DNA of 9,907 bases from SZUA-430 sp964638635 (GCA_964638635.1 CAZXAQ010000119.1:1-9907); one strand, 5' to 3'; positions 1 to 7,245 are shown, counted from the stretch's first letter. Program-made: numbers and translations. The notes: generated from the letters alone by a model not told the origin.

Positions 1-1165
1 GGCCGCGCGCGATCTCGTCGTCGACAAGCGCTGCGATGTCCTCGTCGAACACGTGTTTCTTCTTGTCCGCGAGGTCTTTGAATTTCTTGAACGCGTCTTC
101 CAGCGCGTTCGCGCCGAGCTCGTAGCCCATCGCCTCGAGCTTGTCTTTGAACGCGTGCCGTCCGGACAATTTGCCGAGCACCAACGAAGTCTTCGAGACG
201 CCCACCGACTCCGGCGTCATGATCTCGTAGGTCTGCGTATGCTTGAGCATCCCGTCCTGATGAATGCCCGACTCGTGCGCAAAGGCATTCTTGCCGACAA
301 TCGCTTTGTTGAACTGGATCGGGAAGCCTGTAACGTTCGACACCATCTTCGACGCGCGCGAGATCGACACGCTGTCGATACCGGAAGAAAACGGCAGAAT
401 GTCGGCGCGCACTTTGAGCGCCATGACGATCTCTTCGAGCGCGGCGTTGCCCGCCCGCTCGCCGATGCCGTTCACCGTACACTCGACCTGCCGCGCACCG
501 GCCGCCACACCCGCAAGCGAGTTCGCGACCGCGAGGCCGAGGTCATTGTGGCAATGCGTCGAGAACGCAACCTTCTCCGCCCCCGGCACCTTCCCGATCA
601 ACGCCCGGATCAACGCGCCGTACTCGGACGGAATGGCGTAACCGACAGTGTCGGGGATGTTGATCGTCGTCGCCCCCGCCTTGATCGCTGCCTCGACGCA
701 GCGGCAGAGGAACTCGAACTCCGTCCGCGTCGCGTCCTCGGCCGACCACTCGACGTCGTCGACGTGGTTCCGCGCCCGCGTCACGCTGCCGATCACGGCT
801 TCGAGCACCTGATGCGGTTCCATCTGAAGCTTGTGCTTCATATGAACCGGACTGGTGGAGATGAACGTATGGATGCGCGCACGCTTCGCCGGTTTGAGTG
901 CTTCCGCCGCACGATCGATATCCTTCACCCCGGCCCGCGCAAGACCGCAGATGACGGCCTTGCTTGCACGCTTGGCGATTTCGTTCACGGCCTCGAAGTC
1001 GCCGTTCGACGAGATCGGAAAGCCGGCTTCGATGATGTCCACGCCGAGCTCTTCGAGCATGTCGGCGATCTTCAATTTTTCGTCGAGATTCATCGCAGCG
1101 CCGGGAGACTGCTCTCCGTCGCGCAACGTGGTGTCGAATATCAAGACGCGGTTCGAACTTGGCAT
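1..1165 (-). CDS. leuA: 2-isopropylmalate synthase, N-terminal 388 residues (C-terminus outside window)
   Basis: LeuA condenses acetyl-CoA with 2-oxoisovalerate to give 2-isopropylmalate, the first committed step of leucine synthesis, in the cytoplasm. The minus frame opens with ATG at 1165-1163 and stays open to position 1. The N-terminal HMGL-like TIM barrel shows DTTLRDGEQSPG at residues 11-22 (catalytic Arg and metal-binding Asp), the metal-ligand motif STHCHND at 202-208, and NGIGERAGN at 232-240. GKNAFAHESGIHQDG at 291-305 marks the second barrel/linker signature. LeuA proteins of this type are roughly 510-530 residues, so the C-terminal leucine-binding regulatory domain is missing only because the window ends. 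The ribosome site before the ATG is weak (AGATAGAAGACA). The gene is preceded by a leucine-rich leader ORF and hairpins that suggest transcription attenuation. Identity is very secure from the motifs. Confidence 0.97.
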   Translation of the reverse strand, partial: MPSSNRVLIFDTTLRDGEQSPGAAMNLDEKLKIADMLEELGVDIIEAGFPISSNGDFEAVNEIAKRASKAVICGLARAGVKDIDRAAEALKPAKRARIHTFISTSPVHMKHKLQMEPHQVLEAVIGSVTRARNHVDDVEWSAEDATRTEFEFLCRCVEAAIKAGATTINIPDTVGYAIPSEYGALIRALIGKVPGAEKVAFSTHCHNDLGLAVANSLAGVAAGARQVECTVNGIGERAGNAALEEIVMALKVRADILPFSSGIDSVSISRASKMVSNVTGFPIQFNKAIVGKNAFAHESGIHQDGMLKHTQTYEIMTPESVGVSKTSLVLGKLSGRHAFKDKLEAMGYELGANALEDAFKKFKDLADKKKHVFDEDIAALVDDEIARG

Positions 1166-1180
1166 TGTCTTCTATCTCTA

Positions 1181-1200
1181 AAGCCCGCCAGCGGCGGTTT
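1181..1200 (-). terminator. Candidate attenuator terminator hairpin before leuA
   Basis: On the minus strand CCGCC (1197-1193), loop GCT, GGCGG (1189-1185) is followed by GCTTTA. This is a short GC-rich hairpin with a weak T tract, 20 bases before the leuA start codon. By itself it is a mediocre intrinsic terminator. Its placement after a leucine-rich leader ORF, and the alternative pairing of its 5' arm, make a role in attenuation plausible. It could instead act on translation, because it lies next to the leuA ribosome site. Confidence 0.5.
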
Positions 1201-1290
1201 CGGTCCTTGCCCGGGTCTTACATCTCGCTTCCTCTAAGCACCGACCGCATCGCCTTGGGGCTTTGATGCGGCGTTTGGCGTGCCTAGAGG
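1181..1290 (-). promoter_or_regulatory. Leucine attenuator: mutually exclusive RNA stems downstream of the leader ORF
   Basis: Three alternative pairings are visible on the minus-strand transcript. (1) An outer stem pairs CCTCTAGGCAC (1290-1280) with GTGCTTAGAGG (1241-1231), 11 pairs with one G-U. It encloses CCGCATC (1271-1265) with GATGCGG (1251-1245) and an inner GCC/GGC. (2) GCGGTCGGT (1248-1240) can instead pair with ACCG-AA-ACCGC (1204-1194), 9 pairs around a two-base bulge. (3) The CCGCC/GGCGG hairpin lies at 1197-1185. Pairing 2 shares bases with both 1 and 3, which is the expected logic of anti-antiterminator, antiterminator and terminator. The leader stop codon (1286-1284) lies in the first arm of the outer stem. 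A ribosome stalled on the Leu codons (1313-1296) would cover that arm. The pairings are seen directly; the switching mechanism is inferred from classical amino-acid attenuators. Confidence 0.72.
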
Positions 1291-1412
1291 CAGCTAAGCA
1301 GAAGTAGTCCGAGGTCGTTCCGAAGAGACAGGTGAGACGGCGCGAGCGCGCGCGAACGAGCGCAGGGAGCATCAGCCCCCGCAATCTCATTCGTTGCACG
1401 CACTGCACGCAT
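1284..1412 (-). CDS. leuL: leu operon leader peptide (42 aa)
   Basis: This short ORF runs from ATG (1412-1410) to TAG (1286-1284). A ribosome-site-like GAGG (1426-1423) sits 10 bases upstream of the start. Its last nine residues read LGLLLLSCL, encoded CTC GGA CTA CTT CTG CTT AGC TGC CTC, so six of nine are leucine, and leucines also occur at residues 23, 28 and 30. The stop is immediately followed by the hairpins of the attenuator and then leuA, 118 bases downstream. The expected role is as a leucine sensor: when charged Leu-tRNA is scarce, the ribosome stalls in the leucine run and favours the antiterminator. The peptide itself probably has no other function. A GTG at codon 4 is an alternative start. 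A longer ORF in another frame covers the same bases but has no family resemblance. The assignment rests on composition and position, not on homology. Confidence 0.8.
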   Translation of the reverse strand: MRAVRATNEIAGADAPCARSRALAPSHLSLRNDLGLLLLSCL

Positions 1413-1604
1413 ACTTGTCTTGCCTCACACGCCGGCGAGCTTTGGCCGGCATTCACCATACGCAGGTGCCGTTAAGACCCCGTGAAATTCACAGCCTAAA
1501 CCCGCACCATCGTTGGAGAATCAATAGGCCGAATCAAAAGCGGGGGCAACGACAAACCTCGCGATTTTGCTACATTTCGTGGGCCTTCGACCGAAAGGAC
1601 TCAG
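1413..1604. other. Divergent intergenic region between leu leader and PhyH gene
   Basis: This 192-bp stretch must hold the promoters for the leuL-leuA transcript (minus) and for the PhyH gene (plus). I could not find a convincing -35/-10 pair for either direction. Two small structures are present: a perfect dyad GTGAAATTCAC (1482-1492) and a direct repeat GAATCAA at 1518-1524 and 1531-1537 (13-bp period). Either could be a protein-binding site, but nothing in the sequence identifies the factor. No RNA gene or further ORF is evident. Confidence 0.4.
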
Positions 1605-2339
1605 GTGACGAAACCTGCCCCAGACATGGCAAACGCGATCGAACGCGACGGCTTCGCGCTGGTCGGCGACGTGTTGACCGCAGCCCAGATCGCCCGCCTG
1701 CGGACGGTTGCGGGCCAGGGAACCGCCCTCCGCCGCAGCGGCAGCGCCTATGGCGGGCGAAACCTCCTGGACCTGCCGGACGTGAGGAAATTGGCCGCCG
1801 ATCCGGCGCTGCGGCGCTTGATCGAGCCGGTCGTCGGCGCCGAGGCCATTCCGGTTCGGGCCCTATTCTTCGACAAGACACCGGAGGCCAACTGGCCTGT
1901 ACTCTGGCACCAAGATTTGACGATCGCCGTCGCCGAGCGGCGAGACATCGCAGGCTGGGGCCCCTGGTCGGTCAAGGCGGGCACCACGCACGTCGAACCG
2001 CCGGTTGCAGTGCTGCAGGGGATGCTGACCATCCGCCTGCATCTCGACGACTGCGGCGCCGACAAGGGCCCGTTGCGCGTGCTGCCCGGTACCCATGCCT
2101 TGGGCCGCCTGAAGCGCGATCGGATCGAAGCCCTACGCCAAACGATCGCCGAGACCGCGTGCATCGCCCCTTTGGGTTCGGCGCTTCTGATGCGGCCCCT
2201 CCTGCTCCACGCATCGTCCGCCGCGACGCGCCCGGACCACCGCCGCGTCCTGCACATCGAGTACGCGGGCGCACATGCGCTGCCCCCGCCATTAGCCTGG
2301 GCCGCGACCCGGCAAACACCGGCGAATGTGCCAATTTAG
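1605..2339 (+). CDS. Phytanoyl-CoA dioxygenase (PhyH) family protein
   Basis: This is a 244-aa member of the PhyH family of non-haem Fe(II)/2-oxoglutarate dioxygenases, which hydroxylate varied substrates in the cytoplasm. The iron-binding facial triad is visible as H102-Q-D104 in PVLWHQDLTIAV, with the distal H202 in LLLHASSAA. Arginines 213-214 (HRRVLHIEY) are placed to bind the 2-oxoglutarate carboxylate. GPLRVLPGTHALGRL (residues 155-169) is the typical strand pair of the double-stranded beta-helix. I chose the GTG start at 1605 because AAGGA lies 5 bases upstream. The ATG at 1626 has no ribosome site, but would also leave the fold intact. The gene is divergent from the leu leader and 89 bp before the spermidine-synthase-like gene, so it may be transcribed with it. 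The substrate cannot be read from the sequence, and nothing ties it to leucine synthesis beyond position. Confidence 0.88.
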   Translation: MTKPAPDMANAIERDGFALVGDVLTAAQIARLRTVAGQGTALRRSGSAYGGRNLLDLPDVRKLAADPALRRLIEPVVGAEAIPVRALFFDKTPEANWPVLWHQDLTIAVAERRDIAGWGPWSVKAGTTHVEPPVAVLQGMLTIRLHLDDCGADKGPLRVLPGTHALGRLKRDRIEALRQTIAETACIAPLGSALLMRPLLLHASSAATRPDHRRVLHIEYAGAHALPPPLAWAATRQTPANVPI

Positions 2340-2428
2340 GGCGCCCCACGCCCTGTCCTTAACGCGATCGAAAGCAAACTTCGCGCATATGGAGGCCAAC
2401 AAAACACAAAATCTGGCGTGGGGACATA

Positions 2429-4654
2429 ATGACGGACATCGGCTCAACGGATCTGCGCGCCGCGCCGGCGGCCGCGAGCGGCGCGACCGTCCTCACCGTC
2501 GTTGCGACATCGATCTTCACCGCCGCAGCCCTGCTGTTTTGGGTCCAGCCGATGGTCGGCAAAATGGTCCTGCCCCTGCTCGGCGGATCGCCCGCCGTCT
2601 GGACAACGGCACTGCTCTTCTTCCAGACCGCACTCCTCGCCGGCTACCTCTACGCGCACGCGCTCGGAACCCTGCTGCCGGTTCGCGCGCAGATCGCCGT
2701 CCACGTCGCCGTGGTTCTGCTTGCGACGCTGGCGCTGCCGGTCGCAATCCCGAAAGGCTCGATCCCCGACGGCACGGAACAACCGGTGCTGTGGCTCATC
2801 GGCCTGTTCATGGGCACGGTGGGCTTGCCCTACATCGTCGTCGCCGCGACCTCGCCGCTCCTCCAGCGCTGGTTCGCCCTTTCCGGCCACCCGAGCGCGA
2901 AAGACCCGTACTTCCTCTACGTGGCCAGCAACGCCGGCAGCCTGATCGGCCTGCTCAGCTACCCCTTCATCGCCGAACCGCTGATCGGCGTGTCGACGCA
3001 AAGCGGCGTCTGGACCGTCGGCTTCGTCATGCTGACCACCCTCATCGCCACGTCGGGCGCGCTCATCTGGAAGTTCGTGCAAGTCCAAGACATCCCCGCC
3101 GAGCCGCAAGTCAAAGCACCGGTGACGCTGTTCGAACGCGTGCGCTGGATCGCGATCGCCTTCGTGCCGTCGAGCCTGCTTCTGGGCGTGACGACGCACA
3201 TCACCACGGACATCGCGGCGATCCCGCTGCTCTGGGCCGCACCGCTTGCGCTCTATCTGATCACGTTCATGGTCGCCTTCGTGCAGAAGCCGTTGATCTC
3301 GCGCGAGCGGCTGCTGAAAATCGAGTGGTTCACGATCATCATCCTGAGCGCGCTCGTCTGGGCCAACCCGCCGGGTGTCTTCGGCATCGCGACCCACCTG
3401 ACCGGTTTCTTCATCATCGCCGTCGCGCGTCACAGCATGCTGGCCGAAGCGCGCCCGGACGCGACACGCCTGACCGAGTTCTACCTTTGGATGTCGTTCG
3501 GCGGTGCGCTCGGCGGCGTCTTCAACGCGGCGATCGCGCCGCAGATCTTCAACACCGTCCTCGAATACCCGCTGGCCATCGTGGCGGCCGCCGCGACGCG
3601 CCTTCTCATCCCCGGCGCGCTGAAAGGCGCTGCCCCGCGGGACGACGTACTCCTGACCCTAGCCGCGATGCTCGCGACCGTGGCGGGCGCCTTCGCCCTC
3701 TCCGGCGTCGGCGGGTCGCTCGTCATGCAGATCCTGATCGTGCTGCCCATCATCCTCTTCGCCTACGTCTTCAAAGCCAACCCCATCGGCTGCACCGTTG
3801 CAATTGGCGTGATGTTCGCAGGCCTGCAGATCGCGCAAACGAACGTGCGCTACGAAGGACGCAGCTTCTTCGGCGCCTATCGCGTCATCACGGTCGACGA
3901 TGGCCGGTATGTCGAATTTGCGCACGGAACCACGATCCACGGCGCGCAGGCATCGGAGCCCGCCCGCCACTTGCAGCCGCTCGCCTACTACACGCCGGCG
4001 GGCCCGTTCGGCCAAGCCATGAAAGCGATGCAGTCGACGCACGAGAAGCTCCGCCTCGGCGTCGTCGGTCTCGGCATCGGCGGCTCCGTCTGCTACAGCC
4101 GCCCCGGCGACGAATGGACGCTCTACGAGATCGACCCCCTGGTCGTGCATATCGCCAAGGACTCGGGCCACTTCTCGTACTTGAACAAATGCGTTCCGAC
4201 TGCGCGCATCGAAGTCGGCGACGCCCGCATTTCGCTCAACCGCGAGCCGAACGGCATCTACGACGTCTTGATCCTCGACGCCTACACGTCGGACTCCATC
4301 CCGATGCATCTCGTCACGCGCGAGGCGATGGCGCTCGTGCGCTCGAAATTGGCACCGCACGGCGTCGTGCTGTTCAACATCTCGAACCGCTACCTAAAGC
4401 TCGAGCCGGTGGTCGCCAGAGCGGCCGAAGCGGCGGGCCTCGTCGGCATCGCCCAATTCTATCCGGGCACGCCCAAGGCGGATCACGAACCGGCCGACGC
4501 CTCGCAATGGCTGGCCCTCGCGGCCGATCCGGCCGACCTGAACGCCATCGCGGCGACAGGCCGCTGGCGCCAGCTGAAGGCCGAGCACAACACGCCGCTA
4601 TGGACCGACGACTTCTCGAACCTGGTCGGCGTGGTCTCGTTCCGCTTGCGCTGA
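2429..4654 (+). CDS. Membrane-fused spermidine synthase-like protein
   Basis: This 741-aa two-part protein has a hydrophobic N-terminal half (roughly residues 20-470) with many predicted membrane helices, for example 22-40, 57-80, 87-106, 120-141, 195-213, 242-253, 265-285, 300-312, 355-372, 408-426 and 430-470. A cytoplasmic Rossmann domain (about 475-741) follows, of the spermidine synthase/SAM-methyltransferase type. Visible motifs are RSFFGAYRV (478-486), HGTTIHG (499-505), the nucleotide-binding loop VVGLGIGG (545-552), acidic YEIDP (566-570), GDAR (597-600), LDAYTSDSIP with catalytic-type D617 (616-625) and TDDFSNL (726-732). Known relatives are annotated as fused MFS/spermidine synthase; their true reaction is largely untested. 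The ATG at 2429 has GGGGA four bases upstream, and no in-frame start lies before it. There is no speD or arginine/ornithine decarboxylase nearby, so a polyamine role is only a family inference. Its last 57 bp overlap the convergent gene. Confidence 0.88.
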   Translation: MTDIGSTDLRAAPAAASGATVLTVVATSIFTAAALLFWVQPMVGKMVLPLLGGSPAVWTTALLFFQTALLAGYLYAHALGTLLPVRAQIAVHVAVVLLATLALPVAIPKGSIPDGTEQPVLWLIGLFMGTVGLPYIVVAATSPLLQRWFALSGHPSAKDPYFLYVASNAGSLIGLLSYPFIAEPLIGVSTQSGVWTVGFVMLTTLIATSGALIWKFVQVQDIPAEPQVKAPVTLFERVRWIAIAFVPSSLLLGVTTHITTDIAAIPLLWAAPLALYLITFMVAFVQKPLISRERLLKIEWFTIIILSALVWANPPGVFGIATHLTGFFIIAVARHSMLAEARPDATRLTEFYLWMSFGGALGGVFNAAIAPQIFNTVLEYPLAIVAAAATRLLIPGALKGAAPRDDVLLTLAAMLATVAGAFALSGVGGSLVMQILIVLPIILFAYVFKANPIGCTVAIGVMFAGLQIAQTNVRYEGRSFFGAYRVITVDDGRYVEFAHGTTIHGAQASEPARHLQPLAYYTPAGPFGQAMKAMQSTHEKLRLGVVGLGIGGSVCYSRPGDEWTLYEIDPLVVHIAKDSGHFSYLNKCVPTARIEVGDARISLNREPNGIYDVLILDAYTSDSIPMHLVTREAMALVRSKLAPHGVVLFNISNRYLKLEPVVARAAEAAGLVGIAQFYPGTPKADHEPADASQWLALAADPADLNAIAATGRWRQLKAEHNTPLWTDDFSNLVGVVSFRLR

Positions 4655-5374
4655 CGCCTTCGTCGAAACCTTGGCACCGGGCAGTTCATAGACGCTCGCG
4701 TAGAGCACCCAAAACCGCTGCCCGTCGCGGCGCACCAACCAGGCGCTGCCGAAAATCGAAATCAAGGCGACGACCACCGTCAGCCACGCGAAGGCATCAC
4801 CGGGCAACAGCTGAAGCGCCAAGACGACACAGAGCACGAGGCTCACCAACACCACAATGATGAGTTCCCTCAAGTCGTGCTTAAGCCAGGCAGCGAAAGT
4901 TTCGCCAACGGACTTTAACTCCGGCGAATAATCGTCGAGATTGACGAACCGCGACGCCTGCCAAATCGTGGCCGCGCCCATGATCGCACTTGCCGTATAG
5001 GCAAAGTACCAAAGCTCCCACGGCGCCACGCCGTTGGCCCGAGGCGACAGGCAGGCGAAACTCACGAACTGCGCGAGCCCCATCAGCATCAACGGCCATA
5101 CGTCGCTAACCCCGCCCCGCGGCGTCGCCAACGGCAAATAGAGCTGCCGCTCGAACGCCAAAACCGCGAACACGAACGCGCCAAGCCACAGCAACAGCAA
5201 GATCGGCAGATCGCGTTCGGCATAGAGAATGTCGATTAGCACGATCGCGGCCAGCGCCAGAACGCCGCTCTGCACCAAGCTCGATGCAATCTGAAACACG
5301 ACGACATTGTAGTCGCGCAACCGCGCCCTGAGCGTCTCGCGGTCGAAGATGTGCGGAACCGGTTCGCCCGTCAT
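4598..5374 (-). CDS. Polytopic membrane protein of unknown function
   Basis: This is a 258-aa protein I do not recognise. After a charged N-terminus (residues 1-25) it shows about six hydrophobic segments, near 30-50, 57-73, 94-110, 121-139, 170-190 and 195-213. A hydrophilic tail of about 45 residues follows and ends in a charged stretch. The N-terminal HIFDRETLRARLRDYN and the central loop VNLDDYSPELKSVGETF are the most conserved-looking soluble parts. I chose the ATG at 5374-5372 because it overlaps the purT stop in an ATGA arrangement. A GTG 15 bases earlier would add five residues. Its position as last gene of the purT cluster suggests translational coupling with purT, but no functional link is apparent. 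The final 57 bp run antisense into the conserved 3' end of the spermidine-synthase-like gene, so the last ~18 residues are probably unconstrained. Confidence 0.78.
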   Translation of the reverse strand: MTGEPVPHIFDRETLRARLRDYNVVVFQIASSLVQSGVLALAAIVLIDILYAERDLPILLLLWLGAFVFAVLAFERQLYLPLATPRGGVSDVWPLMLMGLAQFVSFACLSPRANGVAPWELWYFAYTASAIMGAATIWQASRFVNLDDYSPELKSVGETFAAWLKHDLRELIIVVLVSLVLCVVLALQLLPGDAFAWLTVVVALISIFGSAWLVRRDGQRFWVLYASVYELPGAKVSTKASAQAERDHADQVREVVGP

Positions 5375-6558
5375 ACCTGCGCCACGCACCTAACCGCCGC
5401 GGCAACCTCTTTCGCCTTCGCACGCGCCTCGTCAATCGAAGCGCCACGCGCAAGCGCGACCCCCATGCGCCGCTTCTTGAACGCCTCCGGCTTGCCGAAC
5501 AGCCGCACCTCGCTCCCCGGCACGGAAAGCGCCGCCGCGACACCGTCGAACACAATCCCCTTCGCCTCCATGCCGCCATAGATCACAGCGCTCGCGCCCG
5601 GCGCGCGCAGCGACGTATCGACCGGCAGCCCCAAGATCGCCCGCGCATGCAGCGCAAACTCGCTCTGATGCTGCGAGACGAGCGTGACGAGACCCGTATC
5701 ATGCGGCCGCGGACTGACTTCTGAGAACCAAACCTCGTCGCCCTTGATGAACAGCTCAACGCCGAAAATGCCGGCCCCGCCAAGCTTGTCGGTGATCGCC
5801 TTCGCCATCGCGCGCGATGTCTCGAGCGCCGCCTTCGACATCGGCTGCGCCTGCCAGGACTCCACGTAGTCGCCGTCCACCTGCACATGCCCGATCGGCT
5901 CGCAGAACGAGGTGCCCCCCGCGTGGCGCACGGTGAGCAACGTGATCTCGAAGTCGAACTTGATCTCGCTCTCGACGATCACGCGGGCCTGTTTCACGCG
6001 TCCCGCCGCCATCGCATAGTCCCAAGCCTTCGCGACTTGATCCGGATCCTTGATCTTCGACTGCCCCTTGCCCGACGACGACATCACCGGCTTCACGAAG
6101 CACGGATACCCGATCCCGCCGTCGATCGCGCGTTGCAACTCCTCCAGCGACGAACAGAACGCATATTTGGACGTCGCCAACCCGCACTCTTCCGCCGCGA
6201 GCTTACGAATGCGCTCCCGGTTCATTGTGATATGCGCCGCGTTCGCCGTCGGAATAACCCGCGCAAGCCCCTCTGCCTCGATGCGCACCAACTCGTCGGT
6301 CGCGATCGCCTCGATCTCCGGCACGATGAGATGCGGCCGCTCCTTCTCCACCAACGCGCGCACCGCCTTAGCATCCGTCATATCGATCACATGCGCCCGG
6401 TGCGCCACCTGATGCCCCGGTGCATCCGCATAGCGGTCGACCGCGATCACCTCGACCCCAAGCCGCTGCAACTCGATCACGACCTCTTTGCCGAGTTCGC
6501 CCGCCCCCAACATCATGACCTTCACGGCCGACGGCGACAGCGGCGTCCCAATGCGCAT
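5371..6558 (-). CDS. purT: Formate-dependent phosphoribosylglycinamide formyltransferase (GAR transformylase 2)
   Basis: PurT is a cytoplasmic ATP-grasp ligase that makes N-formyl-GAR from GAR, formate and ATP. It is the folate-independent alternative to PurN in de novo purine synthesis. The 395 aa match the family length (E. coli PurT is 392). The N-terminal preATP-grasp motif MMLGAGELGKEVVIELQRLG spans 15-34, followed by VIAVDRYADAPGHQVAHRA. The ATP-grasp loop CFVKPVMSSSGKGQSK spans 153-168, and the metal/phosphate region FGVELFIKGDEVWFSEVSPRPHDTGLVT spans about 265-292. The ATG at 6558 is preferred over the in-frame ATG at 6573 because its N-terminus (MRIGTPLSPSAVKVMMLG) aligns with the known PurT start. 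GGGAG also lies 8 bases upstream, inside the end of the previous gene. It follows that gene by 5 bp and overlaps the next by ATGA, so it belongs to a compact operon. Confidence 0.96.
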   Translation of the reverse strand: MRIGTPLSPSAVKVMMLGAGELGKEVVIELQRLGVEVIAVDRYADAPGHQVAHRAHVIDMTDAKAVRALVEKERPHLIVPEIEAIATDELVRIEAEGLARVIPTANAAHITMNRERIRKLAAEECGLATSKYAFCSSLEELQRAIDGGIGYPCFVKPVMSSSGKGQSKIKDPDQVAKAWDYAMAAGRVKQARVIVESEIKFDFEITLLTVRHAGGTSFCEPIGHVQVDGDYVESWQAQPMSKAALETSRAMAKAITDKLGGAGIFGVELFIKGDEVWFSEVSPRPHDTGLVTLVSQHQSEFALHARAILGLPVDTSLRAPGASAVIYGGMEAKGIVFDGVAAALSVPGSEVRLFGKPEAFKKRRMGVALARGASIDEARAKAKEVAAAVRCVAQV

Positions 6559-6563
6559 GGCGT

Positions 6564-6773
6564 TCACTCCCATTCATCCTCATCGCGAAGGGCCTCGTAA
6601 TACGCGCGCCCCGTCCACAGGGCAAAGCCGAGCGCCCCCACCATCAGCACAATCCAGAACCAGGTGACCACGTTCTTGGGGATAGCGAACGCATCCTCAA
6701 CCCAAGCCACGCCAAGCCCAAACGCGACACCAACGGCCGCGAGCAGAACCCATTCCCCCGCCCGCCGAAGCAT
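6564..6773 (-). CDS. Small two-helix membrane protein (69 aa), unknown function
   Basis: The ORF starts at ATG 6773-6771, overlapping the probable original stop of the GFA gene as TGATG, and ends in TGA 5 bp before purT. A GTG directly before the ATG is an alternative start. The sequence has two hydrophobic segments, near residues 8-25 and 37-54, joined by a short loop with IPKN. It ends in a strongly acidic tail (ALRDEDEWE). A short basic stretch at the N-terminus (LRR) would favour N-in, C-in insertion. I recognise no family. Its tight spacing on both sides and typical codon use argue that it is a real gene of the purT cluster. Confidence 0.7.
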   Translation of the reverse strand: MLRRAGEWVLLAAVGVAFGLGVAWVEDAFAIPKNVVTWFWIVLMVGALGFALWTGRAYYEALRDEDEWE

Positions 6774-7245
6774 CACGCACCATAGATGCGCTTGAACGCA
6801 TCAAATAGGGCGGCGCGATCCATCGGCCGGCGGGCAGCACCAACGCATCGTCCTGAATGACGACGCCCGGCGAAACACTGCGTGTGAAGATATGCGACGT
6901 CGGCACGACCCAACCCGGATCGTCGAGCGTGCCCGCCGCGAAAATCACAAGCTGCGGCGCACTCAACGGCTCATGCCACATCCGCACGCCGCACGTCACG
7001 CAACGCACAATGTCGACCTCATTGCCGGAGTCCGCTCGCTTGCGATACCGCGCAACCGGCCCCTCGAACGAAAACGCCTCGCGCGGCCCCAACACCATCA
7101 ACAAATTCGTGGCACCGGTGAGCTTCTTGCAATCCATGCAATGACAAGCATTGAGCGCCAAAGGCCGCGCATCGAACCGATAACGCACGGCCCCGCACAG
7201 ACAACCACCCAAATGCGGCGGCGCAGGAAGTGGCGGACGTGTCAT
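6773..7245 (-). pseudogene. GFA-family zinc protein with an apparent one-base frameshift near its C-terminus
   Basis: The first 141 residues from ATG 7245-7243 form a clear GFA domain, the fold named after glutathione-dependent formaldehyde-activating enzyme, although most members are uncharacterised. Zinc ligands are visible as C15-x-C17 (GGCLCGAVRY), C34/C36/C39 (CHCMDCKKLTG) and C82-x-x-C85 (RCVTCGVRMW). A strong ribosome site, GAGGAG (7257-7252), sits 6 bases before the start. Near 6822-6835 the frame goes wrong: the continuing frame gives an unfamiliar tail that would run to 6697, deep inside the next gene. The other frame gives MDRAALFDAFKRIYGA and a stop at 6775-6773, a typical GFA ending, and makes a TGATG overlap with the next ATG. 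One missing base in the GCCGGCCG stretch explains this. The lesion leaves all seven cysteines intact, so the longer product may still fold. A sequencing error is possible. Confidence 0.75.

Noticed and set aside
53..1237. 394-codon open frame on the plus strand opposite leuA
   Set aside because: It is an antisense shadow of leuA caused by high-GC codon bias. It is rich in Arg and His with no family motifs, while the minus frame carries unmistakable LeuA motifs.
1178..1459. 93-codon minus-strand frame in the leuA upstream region
   Set aside because: It overlaps the leader ORF in a different frame, runs through the attenuator stems, and has a Cys/Arg-rich composition with no recognisable domain.
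2444..3433. 329-codon minus-strand frame inside the spermidine-synthase-like gene
   Set aside because: It is an antisense shadow rich in Asp, Arg, Gly and Gln, with no motifs or ribosome site context.
2326..4860. 844-codon plus-strand frame overlapping the spermidine-synthase-like gene
   Set aside because: Its Arg/Pro/His-rich translation is the typical out-of-frame reading of a GC-rich gene. The overlapping 741-aa frame has clear domains and membrane helices.
5887..6600. 237-codon plus-strand frame opposite purT
   Set aside because: It is antisense to a strongly conserved gene and Arg/His-rich, with no family signal.
6697..7245. GFA gene read straight through to 6697 as an intact 182-aa protein
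   Set aside because: The last ~40 residues look non-native and overlap the next gene by 77 bp. The alternative frame supplies the family-like ending and a natural stop-start overlap. The read-through product may still be what the cell makes.
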